11,647 bases of DNA from the NCBI GenBank assembly GCA_964640775.1, contig CAZXIT010000029.1, positions 1 through 11,647 on the forward strand, written 5' to 3'. Positions within the stretch are counted from its first letter, which is position 1. Every line of letters starts with the position of its first letter. The stretch comes from CAYMUN01 sp964640775 (GTDB taxonomy: Bacteria > Patescibacteriota > Saccharimonadia > Saccharimonadales > UBA4665). Below, piece after piece: positions 6,082-11,647 of the stretch. The translations under genes and the position numbers were made by a program. The notes under the pieces are model-generated. The model was given only the letters and a program-made list of their open reading frames with translations, was not told where the DNA came from and ran no database searches.

Positions 6082-6936
6082 TCAGTATAGCATAAGCACA
6101 ACGTGCCCGTACCAGTGGAGTATGCGATCACCAAACAATTGGACGACTACGGCTGCAGCGATCAAAAATGGCCCGAACGGAATGAGACTGTCCCGTTTGA
6201 GCCGCTTGCTGGCGAGCAGTGGGATACTAACCAGGCTGCCGAGCAGCGACGCGATGAAAATGAACAGAAAACTGCCTCCTGGCGTGCCGAGCGCCAGCCC
6301 TATCACCCAGCCCAGCTTGACGTCGCCCCCGCCTATCCACTTGCCTTTTGATATCTGAAACAGCACGTAGAATATTCCGCCGCCGACAATCACAGCCAGC
6401 GCAGTATTGAGCAAAGCTACCAGCGGCCTTTCAGCGGCTGCAGCACGTACTGCGGCCTGTACGGCCGCGATAGCGGCAAGCGGATAGATAACACGGTTAG
6501 GCAGCAAATACCAGCGCAGATCGTAGACCAGCAGAGCCATCAGACCAGTCAGCAAGGCCAGCCAGAGACCAAAAACAGCTATGTCGAGCCCTGACAGCAC
6601 CGTGGGCCACCAGACGTAGGAAGCCAAAAAGGCTACGGCTGTCAGTACTTCGACCACGGGGTACTGGATGGAGATTGGTTGGGCACAATACCGGCATTTG
6701 CCCCGCAAGCTCAGCCAGCTCACCACGGGGATTAAGTCACTGGCGGCGAGTTCATGCTTGCAGTGCGGGCACATTGACCGACCCCGGCTAATCGATAGGC
6801 GCTGCAGATATTTTTGGCGGGGGGTTTTGCGTTCAAACTCTTGGACTTGTTCGTGCAAACGCCAGACTAAAGCATTCACAAAACTCCCCAAGCACAAGCC
6901 AGCAACTGCCAGCACAACAATAATCATTAGCAACAT
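6082..6936 (-). CDS. pilD: Type IV prepilin peptidase / N-methyltransferase
   Basis: PilD (family A24) is a membrane aspartic protease that cuts prepilin leaders after Gly; the bifunctional form also N-methylates the new N-terminus. The 284-residue protein shows the N-terminal methylase-type domain with a zinc site, CPHC at 56-59 and CRYC at 81-84, and then the peptidase domain. The two catalytic aspartates are Asp139 in VYDLRWYLLPN and Asp205 in the GGGDVKLG motif. Several hydrophobic helices surround these sites, as expected for an inner-membrane enzyme. Its substrates are presumably the six prepilins in this window. The gene starts only 8 bases after the U-tract of a strong terminator and has no good Shine-Dalgarno site (only GTGG). 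Its expression therefore probably depends on read-through, which would keep it low relative to the pilins. A second in-frame ATG lies 9 bases downstream. Confidence 0.96.
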   Translation of the reverse strand: MLLMIIVVLAVAGLCLGSFVNALVWRLHEQVQEFERKTPRQKYLQRLSISRGRSMCPHCKHELAASDLIPVVSWLSLRGKCRYCAQPISIQYPVVEVLTAVAFLASYVWWPTVLSGLDIAVFGLWLALLTGLMALLVYDLRWYLLPNRVIYPLAAIAAVQAAVRAAAAERPLVALLNTALAVIVGGGIFYVLFQISKGKWIGGGDVKLGWVIGLALGTPGGSFLFIFIASLLGSLVSIPLLASKRLKRDSLIPFGPFLIAAAVVVQLFGDRILHWYGHVVLMLY

Positions 6937-6944
6937 AGTACCAC

Positions 6945-6975
6945 AAAAAAATAGACCCCTCGAGAGGGGTCTATT
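6945..6975 (-). terminator. Intrinsic terminator between the second pilin gene and pilD
   Basis: A perfect 11-base stem (AATAGACCCCT with AGGGGTCTATT, arms at 6950-6960 and 6965-6975) closes a 4-base loop. On the minus strand it is followed by a T-run covering 6951 to 6945. There is no T-run on the other side, so it acts on minus-strand transcription only. It begins 21 bases after the stop of the pilin at 6997 and ends 8 bases before the pilD ATG. It is a strong candidate for partial termination inside the operon. Confidence 0.88.
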
Positions 6976-6996
6976 AATCTATCTAAGGCTTATGAC

Positions 6997-7506
6997 TTAG
7001 GAGTCAATGCACTTGGCCTGCAGAGCACCGGGTGTCTCAAGGGCGTAGATAACTACACTCGATCGAGTCGAAACAACTGGGGTTACTGTTGTGCCTGCAA
7101 CTGCTGGGTTCGGACACTTTACACCGTAATCGATGTACAGCGAGCCAGCAAGTGGCGTGTAAGCCGCTACGGTTGCAGCACCAAAGGCTACTGTTGTACT
7201 TGATTGGATTTTGCTTTGGAAAGCAGTACCGGTAGCGTTGTTGATGACTACGGTACCCGAACCAGCAACATAGCTTGATCCACCTGTAGTCGGCAGACCG
7301 CCATCGTTATTAGACGAAAACTCTGATATGCCAGCAACGATTGCTGAAGCATCGTTTTTGATGGCAGTGTTACGACCGCTACGCTGCAAGGCAGGTACGG
7401 CCAATAGTACAATCAGGATGATTAATCCAGCAATGGCCAAAACGATCATAACCTCGATGATCGTGAAGCCTCGTTCTTCAGTCTTCTTTTTTATATTGTT
7501 TAGCAT
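6997..7506 (-). CDS. Type IV pilin, probable major subunit (second of a tandem pair)
   Basis: The 169-residue prepilin has the leader MLNNIKKKTEERG cleaved at G13-F14. The mature end FTIIEVMIVLAIAGLIILI carries Glu at +5, followed by LAVPALQRSGRN, a pattern I associate with CPR pilins. The ectodomain is small and rich in Ala, Gly, Ser, Thr and Val. Cys131 and Cys166 near the C-terminus can form the usual pilin disulfide loop. It is paralogous to the pilin just upstream: the same length, the same GRN motif and almost the same cysteine positions. A strong AAGGGGG ribosome site 8 bases upstream, a 105-base non-coding leader with possible promoters, and a terminator right after the gene all point to high separate expression, which is why I favour it as the major subunit. 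That role is inference; the upstream paralogue is the alternative. Confidence 0.93.
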   Translation of the reverse strand: MLNNIKKKTEERGFTIIEVMIVLAIAGLIILIVLLAVPALQRSGRNTAIKNDASAIVAGISEFSSNNDGGLPTTGGSSYVAGSGTVVINNATGTAFQSKIQSSTTVAFGAATVAAYTPLAGSLYIDYGVKCPNPAVAGTTVTPVVSTRSSVVIYALETPGALQAKCIDS

Positions 7507-7514
7507 TGCAAATG

Positions 7515-7521
7515 CCCCCTT
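7515..7521 (-). promoter_or_regulatory. Strong ribosome binding site of the second pilin
   Basis: AAGGGGG on the minus strand with 8 bases to the ATG at 7504-7506. It is the strongest Shine-Dalgarno match in the window and fits a highly expressed pilin. Confidence 0.7.
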
Positions 7522-7593
7522 TGCGAATTACTGTTATTGCTTAAGGCTAGCATACCCCAGTCAATCTCATAAAAGCAATCTTTTTTTGAAAAC

Positions 7594-7602
7594 TTATCCA
7601 CA
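7594..7602 (+). other. Isolated DnaA-box match
   Basis: TTATCCACA matches the classical DnaA box exactly. It stands alone in the gap upstream of the second pilin with no AT-rich unwinding region or further boxes. One 9-base match in a window this size is not strong evidence, so it is recorded as a sequence match and not as an origin. Confidence 0.2.
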
Positions 7603-7611
7603 GCTACATCC

Positions 7612-8121
7612 CTATAGCTGCTGGCATTTTTTGGCAGGGCCACTTGCCGATTCGATAGCATATAGAGCCACGACATCGTTATAGCCTGCCCCGTTGTTTG
7701 TGGCAGAGCCGGGACTAGCAGCGTCGCAAACTTCGTAATTGTAAACCCATACAGCATCCAGGTTGATATTGGCGGTGCTGATACCTCCTGTGCCGATGCC
7801 AATACCAGTTGTCGGCTGCGGTGGTATGGCCACCAGCGGCAAGGAGTAGTAATACAGTTTGGTGTACTGTGTAAAATTGCTCGCTGCGTCAGGAAAATTA
7901 CCGGAATTGGTTAACTCATAATGCGATACAGCCTCCAGGATGGCTGACACATCTTCCTTGCGACGATCATTACGACCGCCACGCATCAGGGCAGGAATAG
8001 CCAAAAAAATCATCAGGATAATCAATCCTATTATACCCAGTACAATGAGAGTTTCGATGATCGTAAAGCCGCTTTGATTGTCACCAGCAGCCGGTGTCCG
8101 AAGCCTGGTCTTAGCCACCAC
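7612..8121 (-). CDS. Type IV pilin (first of a tandem pair)
   Basis: The prepilin is cleaved after NQSG, giving FTIIETLIVLGIIGLIILMI with Glu at +5, then LAIPALMRGGRN. It is clearly paralogous to the next gene. The start is uncertain. I chose the GTG at 8119-8121, which gives an 18-residue leader and a 169-residue protein, exactly the length of its paralogue, with cysteines at 132 and 166 against 131 and 166 there. Other options are the GTG at 8116-8118 and the ATG at 8149-8151, which would make a 28-residue leader. The chosen start overlaps the end of pilC by 11 bases and has only a weak AGG site 8 bases upstream, so translation is probably coupled to pilC. The ectodomain is richer in Tyr (KLYYYSL, WVYNYEVC) than its paralogue, so the two may present different surfaces. 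The two cysteines probably close the C-terminal loop. Confidence 0.88.
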   Translation of the reverse strand: MVAKTRLRTPAAGDNQSGFTIIETLIVLGIIGLIILMIFLAIPALMRGGRNDRRKEDVSAILEAVSHYELTNSGNFPDAASNFTQYTKLYYYSLPLVAIPPQPTTGIGIGTGGISTANINLDAVWVYNYEVCDAASPGSATNNGAGYNDVVALYAIESASGPAKKCQQL

Positions 8122-9331
8122 CGGTAAAGCCTGACTGATTAACAAGTCCATAGACTGGCAGCAAGATAGCGGCAACGATAGTCAAAGCCATAATACCCAT
8201 AAACACCATCATGACCGGCTCAATGATCGTACTAATGGTCTTGACTTCGTTGTCGACTTCTTTTTCGTAATAATCAGCAACCTTGGCGAGCATCGTCTCT
8301 AAGGCTCCGGACTGTTCACCAATACGAAGCATGTTTGGAACTAATTCCAAAAAATTCGGATCTTTGTCGATGGCGTCAGACAGCGCCTTACCGCCCTTGA
8401 CCTTCTCAACCGCTTTGGTAAGCGCTTTGCCAATGTGGACATTATCGACGGCGTCGGCCGTGATCTCCAACACCTGGATCAGCGGCACGCCACTGGAAAC
8501 TAGCGTTGTGCCTGTGCGCGCAAACCGTGCCATATACATTTTCATAAATAGTGGTCCGACCGGCCAGGCGCTCATTTTTATACGGTCAACTACACTGCGT
8601 CCGCCAAGCGTTTTGGCCCAACGCGAGCCAAAAAAGCTTGCCAGCCCAATACCAATCAGGGCTATCCACCAAAAATGTGTCAGGAAATGTGAGACAGCCA
8701 GCAGCACACGAGTGACAAGCGGTAATTGGACACCTTTAATACCTGCGTAGATGTTTTGGACTTGCGGCAGTACCTTGACTACCATAAAGCCCATAACCAT
8801 CAACATCACTAGCAGCACGATCAATGGATAGATCATGGCACCACGCACCTTGGCTAAGATTTCAGCGTCTTTTTCCTGCTGGTTGGCCAGGCGCTCCAAA
8901 CCAGAATCCAGAGTACCCGAGGCCTCGGCGGCGGCAATCAGGCTGACGAACACTCGATTAAATACCTTGGGGTGTTTTTCGAGTGCAATAGCAAAGGCTA
9001 TGCCAGCCTCTACGTCACTAATGACTCCATTAATAACGGCTTTGAGAGCTTTATTGGTCGTCTGGCCTGCTACGCTGCGCAAGCTCTGTACCAGCGGCAA
9101 GCCGGCATTGATAAGCGTCGACAGCTGACGGCTAAACAGTACTTTGTCTTTGGTTTTGATGCGCTTGCCGATACTAAAGCCCTTGCTGTTGCCGTACAGG
9201 TCGATCGACAACGGCGTAAAGCCCTGATCCCGAATTAGCTTAGCGGCCGCCTGTTCGTTTTCGGCCTGAACTTGGGCTTTGACCTTTTCGCCAGTGGTGG
9301 CATTGCGGGCTTCGTACTTATAATTCAGCAT
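8111..9331 (-). CDS. pilC: Type IV pilus inner-membrane platform protein (GspF family)
   Basis: PilC is the membrane platform that couples the cytoplasmic motors PilB and PilT to pilin insertion and removal. At 406 residues the length is typical. Two GspF (T2SSF) repeats are visible. The first begins near RQLSTLINAGLPLVQSL (68-84) and the second near ARTGTTLVSSGVPLIQVLEI (271-290). Membrane segments are predicted at about 165-188, 218-236 and 369-393, the usual three. The N-terminal soluble part (1-60, starting MLNYKYEARN) is the expected small domain. The gene starts 2 bases after the pilT stop, so translation is probably coupled, and its 3' end overlaps the start of the first pilin. The C-terminus ends in a short glycine-rich tail (GFTGGG). 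Confidence 0.96.
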   Translation of the reverse strand: MLNYKYEARNATTGEKVKAQVQAENEQAAAKLIRDQGFTPLSIDLYGNSKGFSIGKRIKTKDKVLFSRQLSTLINAGLPLVQSLRSVAGQTTNKALKAVINGVISDVEAGIAFAIALEKHPKVFNRVFVSLIAAAEASGTLDSGLERLANQQEKDAEILAKVRGAMIYPLIVLLVMLMVMGFMVVKVLPQVQNIYAGIKGVQLPLVTRVLLAVSHFLTHFWWIALIGIGLASFFGSRWAKTLGGRSVVDRIKMSAWPVGPLFMKMYMARFARTGTTLVSSGVPLIQVLEITADAVDNVHIGKALTKAVEKVKGGKALSDAIDKDPNFLELVPNMLRIGEQSGALETMLAKVADYYEKEVDNEVKTISTIIEPVMMVFMGIMALTIVAAILLPVYGLVNQSGFTGGG

Positions 9332-9333
9332 GC

Positions 9334-10401
9334 TTACGTCCGCATTAACCGATCAAGCTCATCAATATCAACCGCGAAATTGCGGGCCTCATCATAGGTA
9401 ATTGTACCCTCGTGAATCAGCGTTACCAGTGTCTTGTCCATTGACTGCATGCCAAACTCAGCGCCGGTCTGGATGACCGCTTCCAGCTGGTGGGTTTTGC
9501 CTTCACGGATGATATTGCGAACGGCGGGCGTACCAATCAGCAGCTCCGCGGCCGCTACCCGGCCGCCGCCAATTGACGGTATTAGCCGCTGGGAACAGAT
9601 AGCCATCAGGATATTGGACAGCTGGGAGCGGATTTGCGGCTGCTGGTGCGGCGGAAAGACATCAATCATACGGTCGATACTCTGAGCCGCGCTGTTGGTG
9701 TGCAGCGTCGCGAACACCAGGTGGCCGGTTTCGGCGATGGTAATAGCACTGGCAATAGTCTCCAGGTCGCGCATCTCGCCGACTAGCACGACATCGGGAT
9801 CTTCGCGGAGAGCCGAGCGCAGGGCAGCGCTAAATGAATAGGTATCATAGTGAACTTCGCGCTGGACGATGACTGACTTAATCGATTTGTGGGTAAATTC
9901 GATCGGATCCTCGATGGTGACAATGTGCATTGATTTCTCGATGTTAATCTTGTGCACCAGAGCTGCCAAAGTAGTCGACTTGCCCGAGCCGGTCGGCCCA
10001 GTTACAAGTACTAAGCCGCGAGGATAGTCGGCGAACTTATTGACGATTTCAGGCAGGCCCAGCTGCTCGATGGTTAAAATCTCATTGGGGATCAGACGAA
10101 GCGCGGCTGCCAAGTTGCCTCGCTCATGAAAGGCATTTACCCGGAAACGGCCGAGGTCGCCGTACGCAAAACTAAAATCAAACTCTTTGTCTTTGAGCAA
10201 TATTTGCTTTTGGTCTTCGTCGAGGATAGCAAAAATCAGGGCTTCGATTGTCTCTTCGGTCAGTACATCGGTGCCATTGACCGCCAGCAACGCCCCATCG
10301 ACCCGCAGCATCGGCGGCAAGCCGACCTGTATATGAAGGTCAGAGGCCTTTTTTTTGATAACTTCATCGAGTAAAATCTCGATTCGCGGCTGTCCCTGCA
10401 T
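9334..10401 (-). CDS. pilT: Pilus retraction ATPase
   Basis: PilT is a hexameric cytoplasmic ATPase that drives pilus disassembly and so twitching and retraction. The 355-residue protein is typical in length. The motifs in order are the N-terminal KASDLHIQVGLPP (18-30), Walker A GPTGSGKST (135-143, Lys141), the Asp box IVTIEDPIEF (160-169), Walker B DPDVVLVGEMRD with Glu209, and the His box GHLVFATLHT. The PilT-specific C-terminal motif AVRNIIREGKTHQ at 293-305, a variant of AIRNLIRE needed for retraction, separates it from PilB. The start ATG follows the pilB stop by 41 bases, a gap that holds a GGGG-rich stretch and TAAAAT close to the start. pilC begins 2 bases after its stop. Its presence implies that the pilus is retractable and not only an adhesin. 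A PilU-like role is less likely because no second pilT is seen here. Confidence 0.96.
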   Translation of the reverse strand: MQGQPRIEILLDEVIKKKASDLHIQVGLPPMLRVDGALLAVNGTDVLTEETIEALIFAILDEDQKQILLKDKEFDFSFAYGDLGRFRVNAFHERGNLAAALRLIPNEILTIEQLGLPEIVNKFADYPRGLVLVTGPTGSGKSTTLAALVHKINIEKSMHIVTIEDPIEFTHKSIKSVIVQREVHYDTYSFSAALRSALREDPDVVLVGEMRDLETIASAITIAETGHLVFATLHTNSAAQSIDRMIDVFPPHQQPQIRSQLSNILMAICSQRLIPSIGGGRVAAAELLIGTPAVRNIIREGKTHQLEAVIQTGAEFGMQSMDKTLVTLIHEGTITYDEARNFAVDIDELDRLMRT

Positions 10402-10442
10402 AGTATTTTACCCGCCCCTCTTAAACGTAGTGATTTGATGTT

Positions 10443-11647
10443 TCATGCGTTGCCTTCAGCAGCCACCCGGTTGACTTCAGGCAGTGTCGTGCGCCCGTCC
10501 AAGGCTTTGAGATAGCCATCCTGGCGCATCGTAACCATACCCTCGGCTTCGGCTTGCTGAGCAATTTGGCTGCTGGTGGCTTGTTTCATGATTAATCCCT
10601 GGATAGCTTCCGAAACCTCAAACACCTCATACAGTCCCATTCGTCCCTTGTAGCCGCCAGGTGTATCAGGAGTATCGGCTCCCTTGCTTAAAGTATAAGC
10701 GGTTTGGCTGGCTAAGGGCAAGCTTTTGTAGCCCATGTCCGCAGAGAACTTAACGACATCTTCTTTGGTCGGGGGCAGCAGCGGGCCAAGGGCCTGCTGG
10801 ATGGCTGCCGCCTCTACGGGAGAGGACTGGTAGGTTTCTTTGCCGGCATCGGCAATCTTGCGCACCAGCCGCTGGCCGATCACGGTGTGTACGGTGCTGG
10901 CAATCAGGAAAGGCTCAACACCCATATCAAGCAGGCGCGGCAGGATACCGGCGGCACTGCTGGTGTGCAGCGTGCTAAACACCAGATGCCCGGTCAGGGC
11001 GGCCTGGACTGCCAGCTGAGCGGTTTCTTTGTCGCGAATTTCTCCGACCATCACCACGTCGGGGTCCTGGCGCAGGATGCTGCGCAGGCCAGTGGCGAAT
11101 GTCAAGCCGACCTCGGCATTGACCTGGATCTGGTTGATGCCGTCCATCTTGTACTCGACGGGGTCTTCCAGGGTAACGATATTGACGGTGTCGTTTTTAA
11201 TTTCCTGGATCAGAGCGTACAGCGAGGTGGATTTGCCGGAACCTGTCGGGCCGCTGGTCAGGATCATGCCGTTAGGCCGCTCTAGCCCTTTGCGGATAGT
11301 GCGCAGCGCCCGGCCAGTATAGCCCATATCTTCAAGCTTGAAAGACGTGCCCGACTTGTCCAGCAGACGGATGACCACTTGCTCGCCCCAGACGGTTGGG
11401 GCGATAGCGATACGCAGGTCAATACCCTTGCTGTCGACCAGTACCGTAAAGTTTCCATCCTGGGGTGAACGGTGTTCGTCGATTTTCAAATTGGAGAGGA
11501 TTTTGATACGGGAAATCAGTGCTGCTTCGGTATTTTTGGGCAGGCGCATGACTTCGCGCAGCACGCCGTCAATCCGGCAGCGAACTTTTAGTTCCTTTTC
11601 GAGCGGCTCGATATGAATATCGCTGGCCCGGTTGTGGGCGGCAAATT
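10443..11647 (-). CDS. pilB: Pilus assembly ATPase, 5' end outside the window
   Basis: The frame is open to the window edge, so the N-terminus is missing; about 400 residues are visible. The GTG at 11562-11564 is not the start, because the codons before it already encode the conserved ASDIHIEPLE and VRCRIDG motifs of the GspE/PilB N2 domain. Walker A GPTGSGKS lies at 11229-11252, followed by the Asp box NIVTLEDPVEY, Walker B DPDVVMVGEIRD and the His box TGHLVFSTLHT. PilB hexamers use ATP to push pilins from the membrane into the fibre. The usual four-cysteine zinc site of PilB is absent. Where CxxC is expected after QRLVRK the protein reads IADAGKETY, and where the second CxxC is expected before GYKGR it reads GADTPDTPG. 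The linker between them is long. The gene is the first pil gene visible; any pilM or pilN-O would lie beyond the edge. Confidence 0.96.
   Translation of the reverse strand, partial: FAAHNRASDIHIEPLEKELKVRCRIDGVLREVMRLPKNTEAALISRIKILSNLKIDEHRSPQDGNFTVLVDSKGIDLRIAIAPTVWGEQVVIRLLDKSGTSFKLEDMGYTGRALRTIRKGLERPNGMILTSGPTGSGKSTSLYALIQEIKNDTVNIVTLEDPVEYKMDGINQIQVNAEVGLTFATGLRSILRQDPDVVMVGEIRDKETAQLAVQAALTGHLVFSTLHTSSAAGILPRLLDMGVEPFLIASTVHTVIGQRLVRKIADAGKETYQSSPVEAAAIQQALGPLLPPTKEDVVKFSADMGYKSLPLASQTAYTLSKGADTPDTPGGYKGRMGLYEVFEVSEAIQGLIMKQATSSQIAQQAEAEGMVTMRQDGYLKALDGRTTLPEVNRVAAEGNA

Larger units (their letters stand above)
7507..7611 (-). promoter_or_regulatory. Intergenic region with candidate promoters for the second pilin
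   Basis: This 105-base gap is the longest in the pilus operon. Two imperfect minus-strand promoter candidates are visible. One is TTGCTT (7573-7578), 18 bases, then TATGCT (7549-7554), just downstream of a run of seven A. The other is TTGACT (7559-7564) with AGCAAT 17 bases on (7536-7541). Leaders would be about 35 or 22 bases. A small stem CAGCTA/TAGCTG overlaps the stop of the upstream pilin but lacks an adjacent T-run, so it is not a convincing terminator. The exact promoter is undecided. Confidence 0.4.

Noticed and set aside
6084..6092. Extended -10 (TGCTATACT) before the first minor pilin as an internal promoter
   Set aside because: It coincides with the last codons and stop of pilD, has no -35, and the neighbouring genes are tightly spaced, so a chance match in an operon is more likely.
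7500..7802. A 100-codon minus-strand open frame covering the pilin intergenic gap
   Set aside because: Most of it overlaps the first pilin in another frame and the rest covers the pilin leader; there is no ribosome site and no motif.
9690..10980. Similar DNA stretches in pilB and pilT as a repeat
   Set aside because: They encode the shared His box and nearby motifs of two paralogous ATPases; this is protein homology, not a DNA repeat.

Overview
The window most likely comes from a Patescibacteria/CPR bacterium, probably a member of Candidatus Saccharibacteria (TM7). This rests on the style of the pilins (a long hydrophobic stretch followed by PAL-x-R-x-GRN), compact gene packing, single-operon type IV pilus genes without visible outer-membrane parts, and several genes whose -10 box lies almost on the start codon. 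The genetic code looks standard, because all genes read through without recoded TGA and TGA is used as a stop. The lineage is an inference from memory; no search was run.

Left part (1-1915, all minus strand): the first codons of an unidentified gene (1-60), a tRNA-Arg with anticodon CCU (85-159), nucleoside diphosphate kinase ndk (196-711), and an unrecognised soluble 387-residue protein (752-1915). The last has a near-consensus promoter with a small inverted repeat at the predicted transcript start.

Middle (1916-2966): a 136-base divergent intergenic region, then a complete XerC/D-type tyrosine recombinase on the plus strand (2052-2966) that appears to be read from a leaderless or almost leaderless transcript. 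It converges on the pilus cluster with 9 bases between the stop codons.

Right part (2976-11647, all minus strand): a type IV pilus locus, in transcription order pilB (5' end outside the window), pilT, pilC, two tandem paralogous pilins, an intrinsic terminator, pilD, and four minor pilins in the order FimU/GspH-like, PilV/GspI-like, PilW/GspJ-like, PilX/GspK-like. PilB powers assembly, PilT retraction and PilC is the membrane platform. PilD trims the prepilins. The pilins form the fibre, and the four minor pilins probably form its priming tip complex. The terminator between the second pilin and pilD should give abundant pilin message and a smaller amount of pilD/minor-pilin message by read-through. 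No PilM/N/O/P/Q homologues are visible here.

Nothing in the window clearly forms a new system. The points most worth checking are a PilB that has lost its four-cysteine zinc motif, the terminator-based expression step in the pilus operon, the GspH-I-J-K-like tip module, and the unknown 387-residue protein. No gene-free stretch exceeds 140 bases. I see no CRISPR array, insertion sequence or rRNA.
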